Shown one piece after another: positions 50,102 through 58,592 of a DNA stretch of 64,000 nucleotides. The number at the start of each line of letters is the position of its first letter. Positions within the stretch are counted from its first letter, which is position 1. Origin of the DNA: Nonomuraea thailandensis (GTDB taxonomy: Bacteria; Actinomycetota; Actinomycetes; Streptosporangiales; Streptosporangiaceae); assembly GCF_024172165.1 (NCBI RefSeq), contig NZ_JAMZEB010000002.1, forward strand, positions 11,053,001 through 11,117,000, written 5' to 3'. A program made the translations under genes and the position numbers. Under the pieces are notes generated by a model. It was not told where the DNA came from, searched no databases, and saw nothing but the letters and a program-made list of their open reading frames with translations.

Positions 50102-51517
50102 ATGAGTGACAGTTGCTGCGGCACCGTTGCCGTCGAGATCGAGCAGTTCGCCACCCCTCAGCAGGCCGCCTCCGGGCCGGCGAACGATCTGCCCGTCATC
50201 GTGATCGGCGCCGGCCCGGTCGGGCTGGCCGCCGCCGCCCACCTGGCCGAGCGTGGCCTCGACTTCACGGTCCTGGAGGCCGGTGACCGGGTTGCCGCCT
50301 CGGTGGCGCAGTGGGGGCACGTACGGGTGTTCAGCCCGTGGAAGTACAACATCGACGCCGCCGCCCGCCGCCTCCTGGAGGCCGACGGCTGGACGGCCCC
50401 GGACTCCGACTGGCTGCCGACAGGCGCTGAACTCATCGACGACTACCTCGCCCCGCTGGCCAAGCTGTTCGGCGACAAGGTGCGGCTCGGCGCGAAGGTC
50501 ACCGCGATCAGCCGCCTCGGCTACGACCGCGTGCGCACGACAGGCCGCGAGCAGGTGCCGTTCCTCATCCGCCTGGCCGATGGCACCGAGCTGCAGGCGC
50601 GAGCGATCATCGATGCCTCCGGCACCTACACCAGCCCGAACGTGCTCGGCGCCAGCGGCCTGCCCGCCCACGGCGAGCACGAGGTGCTCGTCGACCATGC
50701 CCTGCCCGACGTGCTCGGCACAGACCGTGACCGCTACGAGGGCAAGCGCGTGCTGGTCGTCGGCGCCGGTCACTCGGCCGCCACCACCCTGCTCGCGCTG
50801 GCCGAGCTGCCGGACACGCCGATCACCTGGGCGATCCGCGCCGGCGACGCCACCCGCACCTACGGCGGCGGCGAGGCCGACGCTCTCCCGGCCCGCGGCG
50901 CGCTCGGCACCCGGCTGCGCGTCCACGTCGAATCCGGCCGCATTCAGTTGTTGACCGGCTTCTTCACCCACCGCGTCAACGCCACCGACCAGGGCATCCA
51001 GGTGATCAGCCGCGACCCTGCCGGCCACGAGCAGAGCGTCACCGTGGACCAGGTCGTGAGCGCGACCGGCTACCGCCCCGACCACTCCATCGCCTCCGAA
51101 CTGCGTCTGGACCTGGACCCGGTGCTCGGCTCCACCCGCGCCCTGGCCCCGCTGATCGACCCGAACCAGCACTCCTGCGGCACCGTCCCGGCCCACGGCG
51201 TGGACGAACTCGCCCACCCCGAGACCGGCTACTACGCGGTCGGGGTCAAGAGCTACGGCCGCGCCCCGACCTTCCTGATGGCCACCGGGTATGAGCAGGT
51301 CCGCTCGGTTGTGGCGGCGCTGGCCGGCGACTGGCAGGCGGCCCGCGACGTGCAGCTCGACCTGCCCGAGACCGGCGTGTGCTCCTCCAGCCTGGTCGAG
51401 GCCCAGGAGCAGCGCGTCGGCCTGGCCACCGGCATCAGCGGTGGCCTGCTGGCGGCCCCGCTCCCGCACACCACCATCGGGGCGTCGGCCGAGTCCGGCG
51501 GCGGCTGCTGCGGCTGA
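50102..51517 (+). CDS. arsenic-island FAD/NAD(P)-binding oxidoreductase with Cys-Cys-Gly termini
   Basis: The 471-aa flavoprotein has an FAD loop (VIVIGAGPVGLAAAAHLAER) and an NAD(P) loop (VLVVGAGHSAATTLLAL), in the style of flavin monooxygenases found in ars operons (ArsO-like). Both ends carry vicinal cysteines: MSDSCCG at the start (Cys5, Cys6) and GGGCCG at the end (Cys469, Cys470), the same CCG motif repeated in the small protein at 54642. Pairs like this bind trivalent arsenicals well. It may oxidise arsenite or organoarsenicals; the reaction is not established. Confidence 0.82.
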   Translation: MSDSCCGTVAVEIEQFATPQQAASGPANDLPVIVIGAGPVGLAAAAHLAERGLDFTVLEAGDRVAASVAQWGHVRVFSPWKYNIDAAARRLLEADGWTAPDSDWLPTGAELIDDYLAPLAKLFGDKVRLGAKVTAISRLGYDRVRTTGREQVPFLIRLADGTELQARAIIDASGTYTSPNVLGASGLPAHGEHEVLVDHALPDVLGTDRDRYEGKRVLVVGAGHSAATTLLALAELPDTPITWAIRAGDATRTYGGGEADALPARGALGTRLRVHVESGRIQLLTGFFTHRVNATDQGIQVISRDPAGHEQSVTVDQVVSATGYRPDHSIASELRLDLDPVLGSTRALAPLIDPNQHSCGTVPAHGVDELAHPETGYYAVGVKSYGRAPTFLMATGYEQVRSVVAALAGDWQAARDVQLDLPETGVCSSSLVEAQEQRVGLATGISGGLLAAPLPHTTIGASAESGGGCCG

Positions 51518-51531
51518 AAGGAAGCACCCTG

Positions 51532-51795
51532 ATGTCTGACGGCTATCCCACCGCCGCCCAGAAGAAAGCGCTGCGCCTCATCTGCGACCACGAGCCGATG
51601 CCCGCCCACCGGCTGGCCGACGAACTGGTCGCCGCCCGCAAGCCCAGCACCAACCCCGGCTACGGCCCGGCGATCGCCCGGATGGCAGGAACGCTCGCCT
51701 GGCGGCTGCAGGCCCAGGGCTTCATCGCCGAAACCCTCGCGGGCGACTGGGCGACCACGACTGAGGGCCGCGCGCTGATCGCCTGTCCAGCATGA
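51532..51795 (+). CDS. 87-aa winged-helix-like protein, function unknown
   Basis: The small protein has a helical segment AQKKALRLICDHEPMPAHRL, continuing ADELV, and a C-terminal LQAQGFIAETLAGDWATTTE, continuing GRALI, a pattern of small winged-helix proteins. It starts 14 bp after the flavoprotein and overlaps the MFS gene (ATGA at 51792), so it belongs to the arsenic operon. DNA binding is suspected but not shown. Confidence 0.65.
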   Translation: MSDGYPTAAQKKALRLICDHEPMPAHRLADELVAARKPSTNPGYGPAIARMAGTLAWRLQAQGFIAETLAGDWATTTEGRALIACPA

Positions 51796-53024
51796 GTTCC
51801 CCCGCCGAGACCGCCGCCCTCCAACAGCAGGGCGGCGGTCCGCCGCGTTCCCGGCACAGCCGGCGGGTCGTGGCCGCGCTGGCCGTCACCCAGACCATCG
51901 GCTACGGCGTGCTCTACTACGCCTTCTCGGTCTTCCTCGTCCCGATGGCCCATGACCTGCACGCCACCAACGCCCAGGTCGCCGCCGCGCTCACGGTGTC
52001 CGTGCTGATCACCGCCGTCTGTGCCCCGCTCGCCGGGCGGTGGCTGGACGCCCACGGCGGGCGCGCCCTGATGACGCTCGGTTCGCTGCTCGGCACAGGG
52101 GCGGTGCTGGCCTGGTCGCAGGTCACCGCGCTGTGGCAGCTCTACCTGGTCTTCGCCGCCATCGGCATCGCCTGCTCGATGGTGCTGTACGAGGCCGCGT
52201 TCGCCGTCATCATCGCCTGGTACGGCGCCGACGCGCGAGGCCGTGCGCGAGGCATCCTGGCCCTGACCATCGTCGCCGGGTTCGCCTCCTCGATCTTCAT
52301 CCCGCTCACCGGCCTGCTGGTCGACGCCTACGGCTGGCGCCAGGCCCTGGTGGTCCTCGGTCTCGTCTACGGCCTGGCGGCGATCCCGCTGCACGCGCTG
52401 GTGATCCGCCGCCGCCCGGCCCACGCCCGCACACCCGAGGCCGCCGGGGAACGCGCCGACCTGGTCAGGGCCGCCGTGCGCCGCCGCCCGTTCTGGCTGC
52501 TGGTGATCGCCTTCACCGCCAGCGGCGGCGCGATCGCCGTCATCGCCGTCGTGCTGGTCACCTACCTCATCCACCTCGGCCACAGCCCGGTCCTGGCCGC
52601 CACGCTCGCCGGACTGCTCGGCGTCCTGTCGGTCACCGGGCGGCTGGTCACCACCGGTCTGCAGACCCGTCTGCCCGCCGCTCTCATCGCCGCCGCGATC
52701 TATGCGCTGCAAGGCGTCGCGGCGCTGCTCCTGCCGGTCCTGGGAGCGAGCGTCGCGGGCGCGATCTGCTGCGTCCTGCTCTTCGGGCTCGGCTTCGGCA
52801 TCGGCTCCATCACGCTGCCACACCTGCTCGTGCAGCGGTACGGCACCGCCGCCTACGCCACCTTGTCGGGCCGCATCGCGCTCTTCTCCGTCGCCGACAA
52901 GGCCCTGGCTCCGCTCGGTGCGGTCGCCCTGGCTCAGGCCGTCGGCTACACCTGGGTGATGAGCGCGGTGGCCGCCGTCTGCGTCACCGCCGCCTTGTCC
53001 TTGGTCGCCTACCATCGCGTATAA
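51792..53024 (+). CDS. MFS transporter of the arsenic island
   Basis: A 410-aa protein with 12 predicted membrane helices, first helix TQTIGYGVLYYAFSVFLVPM and motif A-like GRWLDAHGGRALM. It resembles OxlT/monocarboxylate-type MFS proteins. Being in one operon with a flavoprotein and followed by an ArsR gene, it probably exports an arsenic compound produced by the flavoprotein, in the way ArsJ or ArsK do for theirs. The promoter of the next gene overlaps its 3' end. Confidence 0.8.
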   Translation: MSSPAETAALQQQGGGPPRSRHSRRVVAALAVTQTIGYGVLYYAFSVFLVPMAHDLHATNAQVAAALTVSVLITAVCAPLAGRWLDAHGGRALMTLGSLLGTGAVLAWSQVTALWQLYLVFAAIGIACSMVLYEAAFAVIIAWYGADARGRARGILALTIVAGFASSIFIPLTGLLVDAYGWRQALVVLGLVYGLAAIPLHALVIRRRPAHARTPEAAGERADLVRAAVRRRPFWLLVIAFTASGGAIAVIAVVLVTYLIHLGHSPVLAATLAGLLGVLSVTGRLVTTGLQTRLPAALIAAAIYALQGVAALLLPVLGASVAGAICCVLLFGLGFGIGSITLPHLLVQRYGTAAYATLSGRIALFSVADKALAPLGAVALAQAVGYTWVMSAVAAVCVTAALSLVAYHRV

Positions 53025-53042
53025 TTTAGACGAATGTCGAAT
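53020..53042 (+). promoter_or_regulatory. TATAAT promoter with ArsR-type operator
   Basis: A perfect -10 TATAAT (53020-53025) sits at the MFS stop codon. Overlapping it, TTTAGACGAATGTCGAAT (53025-53042) is the reverse complement of the TTCGA-N6-TCTAA element seen elsewhere in the island. AAGGAGA follows before ATG 53056. This would give autoregulation of the ArsR gene. Confidence 0.65.
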
Positions 53043-53055
53043 TAAGGAGACGCGG

Positions 53056-53439
53056 ATGACCGCCGTGACGATCCAGTGCTGCGCGCCGATCGCCCGCGAG
53101 CCGCTCAGCGAGGCCGACGCCGCTGAACTGGCCACGCTGCTCAAGGCCGTGGCCGACCCGGTACGGCTGCGCCTGCTGTCGATGATCGGCTCCCACCCCG
53201 GCGGCGAGGCGTGCGTGTGCGACCTGACCGGCGTCTTCGACCTGACCGCCCCCACCATCTCCCACCACCTGAAGGTGCTGCGCACCGCCGGGCTCATCGA
53301 CGGTGAACGCCGTGGTACCTGGGTCTACTACCGGATCATCCCCGAGGTGGTGAACAAGCTGGGGGCGCTGTTCGCACCGCTCGCCGCCCCCGCCAAGGCG
53401 CAGAACGGCCCTGTGGACGTAGAACTCCTCAACGCATGA
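53056..53439 (+). CDS. arsR: ArsR/SmtB-family repressor 2 with CxC arsenite site
   Basis: The 127-aa repressor has Cys53 and Cys55 in EACVCDL at the start of the recognition-helix region, the arsenite-binding arrangement of E. coli-type ArsR, plus Cys8-Cys9 near the N-terminus. DNA-binding helix: LTAPTISHHLKVLRTAGL. It is co-transcribed with the next flavoprotein gene (ATGA at 53436). Confidence 0.92.
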   Translation: MTAVTIQCCAPIAREPLSEADAAELATLLKAVADPVRLRLLSMIGSHPGGEACVCDLTGVFDLTAPTISHHLKVLRTAGLIDGERRGTWVYYRIIPEVVNKLGALFAPLAAPAKAQNGPVDVELLNA

Positions 53440-54494
53440 CCGACACGGCCCGCCTGGCCGATGTCGTGGTCATCGGCGCCGGACAGGCCGGGCTGGCGGC
53501 CGGCTACTACCTGCGGCGGGCAGGCGCCGACTTCGTCATCCTGGACGCCCAGCAGACGCCCGGCGGCGCCTGGCAGCACGCCTGGCCATCGCTGCGGCTG
53601 TTCTCGCCCGCGCAATACAGCTCCCTGCCCGGCCGCATGATGCCGATCCCAGCCGACGGCGGCTACCCGGACGCCGCCCACGTCGTCGCCTACCTGACCG
53701 ACTACGAACAGCGTTACCGGCTGCCGATCGTCCGCCCCGCCGCCGTGCGAGCCGTGCGACGTGCCGATGACCGCCTCGCCGTGGAAAGCAGCGCCGGCAC
53801 CTGGCACGCCCGCATCGTCGTCAGCGCCACGGGCACCTGGTGGCGTCCCTACGTCCCGCACTACCCGGGCATCGGTGACTTCCGCGGGGAGCAGCTGCAC
53901 ACCGCCGGCTACCGTGGCCCCACCCCCTTCCACGGCCGCCGGGTGCTGGTCGTGGGCGGCGGCAACTCCGCCGCGCAGATCCTCGCCGAGCTCTCCCAGG
54001 TCGCCCAGACCACCTGGGCGACACTGCGCCCGCCCCGGCTGCTGCCCGACGAGATCGACGGCCGCGCCCTGTTCGACCTGGCCACCAGCCGCCACCAGGC
54101 CGCCCAGGCCGGACAGAACGCCGACAGCATCGGCGACCTGGGCGACATCGTCGCCGTCGCGCCCGTACGCGAGGCCCGCGACCGGGGCGCGCTCAAGGCC
54201 GAGCCCATGTTCTCCCGCCTCACCCCCGACGGGGTGGCGTGGGCCGACGGCAGCACAGCGGCATTCGACGCGATCGTGTGGTGCACCGGCTTCCGTCCTG
54301 CACTGGCTCACCTGGCCCCGCTACGGCTGCGCGGCCCCGGCGGCGTGATCGGCACCGACGGCACCCGCGCCCTGGCCGAACCGCGCCTGCATCTGCTCGG
54401 CTATGGCGATTGGACCGGCGCGGCCTCGGCCACCCTCATCGGCGCCGGCCGCACTGCCCGCCAGCTGGCCGCAGAGGTCATCGCCCAGCTCTAG
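53436..54494 (+). CDS. ArsO-like FAD/NAD(P) monooxygenase
   Basis: The 352-aa flavoprotein has an FAD loop (VVVIGAGQAGLAAGYYLRRAG from the start, about residues 9-29), the FMO-type GGAWQHAWPSLRLFSPAQYS segment and a second Rossmann loop (VLVVGGGNSAAQILAEL). It matches flavoproteins that travel with arsR and arsenic transporters. It is coupled to ArsR 2 by a 4-bp overlap. It is the intact relative of the pseudogene at 48939. Confidence 0.85.
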   Translation: MTDTARLADVVVIGAGQAGLAAGYYLRRAGADFVILDAQQTPGGAWQHAWPSLRLFSPAQYSSLPGRMMPIPADGGYPDAAHVVAYLTDYEQRYRLPIVRPAAVRAVRRADDRLAVESSAGTWHARIVVSATGTWWRPYVPHYPGIGDFRGEQLHTAGYRGPTPFHGRRVLVVGGGNSAAQILAELSQVAQTTWATLRPPRLLPDEIDGRALFDLATSRHQAAQAGQNADSIGDLGDIVAVAPVREARDRGALKAEPMFSRLTPDGVAWADGSTAAFDAIVWCTGFRPALAHLAPLRLRGPGGVIGTDGTRALAEPRLHLLGYGDWTGAASATLIGAGRTARQLAAEVIAQL

Positions 54495-54525
54495 GCGCAC
54501 GCACTTCGGTGACATTCACGCTTTG

Positions 54526-54598
54526 ATTCGACCCACGTCTATCTTGACGAACATCTAAACAACATGAGATCGTGACTCCTGATTCGACATGCATCTAA
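54526..54598 (+). promoter_or_regulatory. three ArsR-type operator copies upstream of the CCG protein gene
   Basis: TTCGACCCACGTCTAT (54526-54541), CTTGACGAACATCTAA (54543-54558) and TTCGACATGCATCTAA (54583-54598) all fit YTNGA-N6-TCTAW. Three copies in 73 bp suggest tight, cooperative control of the small cysteine-rich protein and peptidase genes. Confidence 0.6.
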
Positions 54599-54641
54599 GT
54601 GTTGATGGCCTCGACCTCGCACCGGCAGAAGGGCAACCACC

Positions 54642-54893
54642 ATGACGACGAACCAGACCAGCGGCGGCTTCATCGGCGACCTGGCCGAGGCTTTCGCACC
54701 GCCCGCCGCCGGCGGCTGCTGCGGAGCTCCTGCCTCTCCCTCCCCGGCCAGTGACACAGCCTCGCAAGCAGATGCAGCCGCCACCGCCTGCTGCGGCAGC
54801 ACGTCCGCCGCCCAGCAGGCCGCCCAGGCCGGCTGCTGCGGTCAGGCACCGGCCCCGGCCGCCGAGGCAGCCTCCACCGGCTGCTGCGGATGA
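54642..54893 (+). CDS. 83-aa Cys-rich protein with four CCG motifs
   Basis: The protein has an N-terminal amphipathic segment (GGFIGDLAEAFAPP) and an Ala/Pro/Ser-rich low-complexity chain carrying Cys pairs at 26/27, 50/51, 65/66 and 81/82, each followed by Gly. No other residues are conserved-looking. Vicinal thiols bind As(III) strongly, so it could store arsenite or hand it to partners; the flavoprotein at 50102 has the same CCG at both ends. Three operators precede it and it overlaps the peptidase start (ATGA at 54890). I know of no characterised homologue. Confidence 0.75.
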   Translation: MTTNQTSGGFIGDLAEAFAPPAAGGCCGAPASPSPASDTASQADAAATACCGSTSAAQQAAQAGCCGQAPAPAAEAASTGCCG

Positions 54894-56137
54894 CCTCCAC
54901 CATGCCGGACCTCCCTCGGGCGCCCGGCCTGGCCGCCGTCGTGGAGCGGGTGTCGGCGGCGCGGATGCTGGCCACGGTGCATGAGCTGGCCCGCGACCAC
55001 TACGCGGGGCGGCGCGTGGGTACGCCCGGAGGCCGGGCCGCCGCCGCATGGCTCGCCGAGCGGCTGCGCGAACTGGGTGCCGAGGTCGAACTCGACTCCT
55101 TCCCCGTCGCCGACGTGCGGGAGCTGTATGCCACCCCGGTGCTGGAATGGAGCGCAGGCGGCCAGGCGCTGCGCCTGGAGCACCGCCGGGACTTCGTCGA
55201 GCACCTCGCCTCGGCTGAGTTGCCGGAGCCGCGCACCGCGCCGCTGGCCGCCGCCTCCGAGGCCGACCTGCACGGCCGATGGGTGCTGGCCGAGGCCGGA
55301 GACTGGGCGCAGGCGTGCGAACGAGCCGAGGCCCACGGCGCGGCCGGAGTACTGACCGCGCGCGGCACCGACGCCGAGGGGTGGATGCCCAAGATGATCG
55401 CCGGACCGGCCACCCGAGCCGTGCCGATCATCGCCCTGCGCACCGACCAGCACGCCCGCCTGGCCGACGCCCTGGCCATCAGCCCGGTGCAGGTCACCGG
55501 ATCGATGCCGCTCCGGCAGATCTCCACGCAGGGCCACAACGTCCACGCCCGCTTCCCCGCCTCCGCCCACGCCAGGGGCACGGGGACCGGGCCGCGGGTA
55601 CTGCTGACCGCGCACTACGACGGCGTCGGCGACGACCCCGGCATGCGGCTGCCCGCAGCCGCCGACAACGCCTCCGGCGTGGCCGCTGTCCTGGAGGCCG
55701 CCCGCGTCCTGGCAGCAGACCCGGCCACCCGGGCCGACCTGTCGGTGGCCTTCGTGGACGCCGAGGAGACTGGGGCATGGGGCTCGGCCCACCACGCAGC
55801 CGCCCTGCCGTCCGACACGTTGGTGATCAACCTCGACGGCGCCGCGCAGCTGCACCAGGCCGCCTCCGTCGAGGCCGGCGGACCCGCCCACGCCCTGCTG
55901 GCCACTCTCGACCAGGCCGCACGCCTGACCGGCGTGCCGCTGCGAGCGGGCGCGATGGCCTCCGACAACCGCCGCTACGCCGCCGCCGGCGTGGCCGCGA
56001 TCGGCATCGGCATGGGCATGCCCGGCTACCAGACCCCCGCCGAAACCCCCGACCGCGTCGAGGCAGGCACCCTCGTGGCGGCCGCGCGACTGCTGGTCGC
56101 CTCGGTCGGACTGCTGGCCGTCCAGACCTCGGTCTGA
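54890..56137 (+). CDS. M28-family aminopeptidase-like protein in the arsenic island
   Basis: The 415-aa protein has an M28 zinc-peptidase core: His/Asp in LLTAHYDGVGDD, DNASG, VDAEETGAWGS and a late Asp/His region, with a PA-like insert around residues 110-200. There is no signal peptide, so it is cytoplasmic. It is translationally coupled to the CCG protein. Possible jobs are processing of arsenic-glutathione/mycothiol-type conjugates, of arsinothricin peptides or of the CCG protein itself; none is shown. Confidence 0.85.
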   Translation: MTSTMPDLPRAPGLAAVVERVSAARMLATVHELARDHYAGRRVGTPGGRAAAAWLAERLRELGAEVELDSFPVADVRELYATPVLEWSAGGQALRLEHRRDFVEHLASAELPEPRTAPLAAASEADLHGRWVLAEAGDWAQACERAEAHGAAGVLTARGTDAEGWMPKMIAGPATRAVPIIALRTDQHARLADALAISPVQVTGSMPLRQISTQGHNVHARFPASAHARGTGTGPRVLLTAHYDGVGDDPGMRLPAAADNASGVAAVLEAARVLAADPATRADLSVAFVDAEETGAWGSAHHAAALPSDTLVINLDGAAQLHQAASVEAGGPAHALLATLDQAARLTGVPLRAGAMASDNRRYAAAGVAAIGIGMGMPGYQTPAETPDRVEAGTLVAAARLLVASVGLLAVQTSV

Positions 56138-56176
56138 CCAGCTCACGATGGCCTACCCACGCGTAGGGTGCTGTGC

Positions 56177-56944
56177 TCAGGTGCCGCCGGTCGATGATCG
56201 GGCGGCGGCTTGCTGGGTGAAGTGCTCGGCGAGGGCGGTCATCTTGCCGAGGTAGCGGGCGGCCAGTTGCAGGTGGGTGTAGGCCGTGTCCTCATCGACG
56301 GCTCGCCCGCGCGGATGGCCCGCCTCGTTCCGGGTGATCCTGAGCAGGTCGGCCACCGCGTCCATGGTCAGGTTGTCGCCCAGGCCGTCGGGCAACGCGG
56401 GTCGCATCGGCTCCAGCCGCGCGCGCAACGCCTGGAAGCGAGCGTTCTGGGAGCTCTTGGGGTTGTCCAGCTCCTTGCGCAGCTTCTCGGCCGAGGCGCC
56501 CAGTGCGGCGACCATGGCCTCGGCAACGCCGAGGAAGACCTGCTCGGCCGCGACACCGAGCATCACCGAGCAGGCAAGGTAGCAGCCCGCGTTGAAGGAC
56601 TGCAGAGCCTCCTGCATGTACTGGTAGGCGACCGGATGCAAGTTCGGCACCTGGCGGCGCAGCCGGCGAAGGTAACCTTCGGGGTCGTGAGGCTCCCACG
56701 GCCCGCCCTCGACCGCTCTGCGGCCTCGCTCGGACAGTTTCCACCGCCAGTTATCACTGGCCGGTTGACGTTCGGGGTCCAGGTAGATCAGGCCGTCGGC
56801 GAGCAGAGCCCATAACGTCTCCCACGCCTCATGTGATCGACAGCCAGTTGCTGCCCTGATGGCCTGAGGAAGGCAGGCGTCGTGGAAGCGGGTGTCAGCG
56901 TGCGGGGTGGCCATCAGTTTGAGGACCTGGCTGCGGATCTGCAT
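56177..56944 (-). CDS. HEPN/DUF4145-like protein
   Basis: The 255-aa protein has an N-terminal winged-helix-like half and a C-terminal helical domain with CYLACSVMLGVAAEQVF and RITRNEAGHPRG. RNEAGH matches the R-x4-6-H motif of HEPN ribonucleases, and the layout resembles DUF4145. HEPN proteins occur as toxins and in phage defence. It sits alone on the minus strand between two arsenic sub-operons. ATG 56944 is used because the longer frame to 57025 overlaps the terminator. Confidence 0.6.
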   Translation of the reverse strand: MQIRSQVLKLMATPHADTRFHDACLPQAIRAATGCRSHEAWETLWALLADGLIYLDPERQPASDNWRWKLSERGRRAVEGGPWEPHDPEGYLRRLRRQVPNLHPVAYQYMQEALQSFNAGCYLACSVMLGVAAEQVFLGVAEAMVAALGASAEKLRKELDNPKSSQNARFQALRARLEPMRPALPDGLGDNLTMDAVADLLRITRNEAGHPRGRAVDEDTAYTHLQLAARYLGKMTALAEHFTQQAAARSSTGGT

Positions 56945-56991
56945 CCCGACAGGGTAGCCAGCCGGTTGCCGTAAGTACCGGCGTGAAATGG

Positions 56992-57028
56992 GCGATGGCC
57001 GCCCCCCTGCGCGGGAGGCGGCCATCGC
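56992..57028. terminator. hairpin terminator after arsC
   Basis: GCGATGGCCGCC (56992-57003) pairs with GGCGGCCATCGC (57017-57028), 12 bp, downstream of the arsC stop at 57063 on the minus strand. Confidence 0.75.
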
Positions 57029-57062
57029 CGTCGTTCAGCGCAGCTCGTTCAGCGCGGGCGGC

Positions 57063-57479
57063 TCAACCAGGCAGCAACTCGCCGAGCAGCTTCTCCACGC
57101 GGGAGCCGATGTCGTCACGGATGACTCGCACGGCGTCGATGCCCTGCCCGGCCGGGTCGTCGAGCTTCCAGTCCTCGTACCGCTTGCCGGGGAAGATGGG
57201 GCAGGCGTCGCCGCAGCCCATGGTGATGACCACGTCGGAGGCTTGCACGGCGTCGACGGACAGGACCTTGGGGTGGGCGGCGGTGATGTTGATGCCGACC
57301 TCGGCCATGGCCTGCACGGCGACCGGGTTGACCTGCTCGGCCGGGGCCGAACCGGCCGAGCGGACTTCGACGCGGTCGCCTGCCAGGTGGGTGAGCCAGC
57401 CGGCGGCCATCTGGGAGCGTCCGGCGTTGTGCACGCACACGAACAGGACGCTCGGCTTGTCGGGGACGGACTCAGGCAC
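57063..57479 (-). CDS. arsC: arsenate reductase, LMW-phosphatase fold
   Basis: The 138-aa enzyme has the P-loop CVHNAGRS (Cys15, Arg21) and the second-cysteine region MGCGDACPIFPG (Cys89, Cys93), the thiol-relay pattern of thioredoxin- or mycothiol-linked ArsC. It reduces As(V) to As(III) for export by the adjacent ACR3. GTG 57479 has AAGGAGG 6 nt upstream and overlaps the acr3 stop by 8 bp, so the two genes are translated together. Confidence 0.93.
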   Translation of the reverse strand: MPESVPDKPSVLFVCVHNAGRSQMAAGWLTHLAGDRVEVRSAGSAPAEQVNPVAVQAMAEVGINITAAHPKVLSVDAVQASDVVITMGCGDACPIFPGKRYEDWKLDDPAGQGIDAVRVIRDDIGSRVEKLLGELLPG

Positions 57480-58581
57480 GGGCGGCCTCCTTGGCGGTGA
57501 ACAGGCGGCGGCCGGCCAGGCTGACGTAGACCAGGGCAACCAGGACGGGAACCTCGATGAGCGGGCCGACCACTCCGGCCAGGGCCTGGCCGGAGGTGAC
57601 GCCGAAGACGCCGACCGCCACGGCGATGGCCAGCTCGAAGTTGTTGCCGGCGGCGGTGAAGGCCAGCGTGGTGGAGCGCTCGTAGCCCAGGCCGATCAGC
57701 TTGCCGGCCAGGAACGATCCGCCCCACATGAGCGCGAAGTAGGCCAGCAGCGGCAGCGCGATGCGCGCGACGTCGCCGGGCTGGGAGGTGATCGTGCCGC
57801 CTTGCAGGGCGAACAGGATGACGATGGTGAACAGCAGCCCGTACAGGGCCAGTGGGCCGACGCGGGGCAGGAAACGGCCTTCGTACCAGTCTCGGCCGCG
57901 AGTGCGTTCGCCGAGTCGGCGGGACAGGTAGCCGGCGGCCAGCGGGATGCCGAGGAAGATGAGCACGTACTGGGCGATGTCCCAGGCCGAGACCTGAAGC
58001 GCGGACTGCGCGAGGCCGAGCCAGCCGGGCAGCACCTGCAGGTAGAACCAGCCCAGCGCGCCGAACGCGACCACCTGGAAGACCGAGTTGAGCGACACCA
58101 GCACGGCGGCGGCCTCACGGTCGCCACACGCCAGGTCGTTCCAGATGAGGACCATGGCGATGCACCGCGCGAGCCCGACGATGATCAGGCCGGTGCGGTA
58201 CTCGGGCAGGTCCGGCAGGAAGATCCAGGCCAGCGCGAACATGACGGCCGGGCCGAGGACCCAGTTCAGCACCAAGGAGGAGACCAGCAAGCGGCGGTCA
58301 CCGGTGACGGCGCCCAGACGGTCGTAGCGGACCTTGGCCAGCACCGGGTACATCATCAGCAACAGCCCGAGCGCGATCGGCAGCGAGATCTCGCCGAACT
58401 TCACCGCCTCCAGCGCGGTGTTCAGCCCCGGTACCAGCCGACCGAGCAGCAGCCCGGCGGCCATCGCCGCAATGATCCACACCGGCAGGAACCGATCGAG
58501 CGTGGACAGGCCGGCGATGACTCCCTGCGCGGGCGCGGCGGCCGGCGAGGCCGATGAAGCCGGGGACGTGGAAGAGGACAT
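57472..58581 (-). CDS. acr3: ACR3-family arsenite efflux pump
   Basis: The 369-aa membrane protein has ten helices and ACR3 hallmarks: LPVWIIAAMAAGLLLGR, MMYPVLAKVRY, GLARCIAMVLIWNDLACGD with the conserved cysteine, and NNFELAIAVAVGVFG. It expels arsenite from the cytoplasm. It is in the order arsR-acr3-arsC on the minus strand, starting 11 bp after the ArsR 3 stop. Confidence 0.94.
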   Translation of the reverse strand: MSSSTSPASSASPAAAPAQGVIAGLSTLDRFLPVWIIAAMAAGLLLGRLVPGLNTALEAVKFGEISLPIALGLLLMMYPVLAKVRYDRLGAVTGDRRLLVSSLVLNWVLGPAVMFALAWIFLPDLPEYRTGLIIVGLARCIAMVLIWNDLACGDREAAAVLVSLNSVFQVVAFGALGWFYLQVLPGWLGLAQSALQVSAWDIAQYVLIFLGIPLAAGYLSRRLGERTRGRDWYEGRFLPRVGPLALYGLLFTIVILFALQGGTITSQPGDVARIALPLLAYFALMWGGSFLAGKLIGLGYERSTTLAFTAAGNNFELAIAVAVGVFGVTSGQALAGVVGPLIEVPVLVALVYVSLAGRRLFTAKEAARA

Positions 58582-58592
58582 CGCGCTGATCC

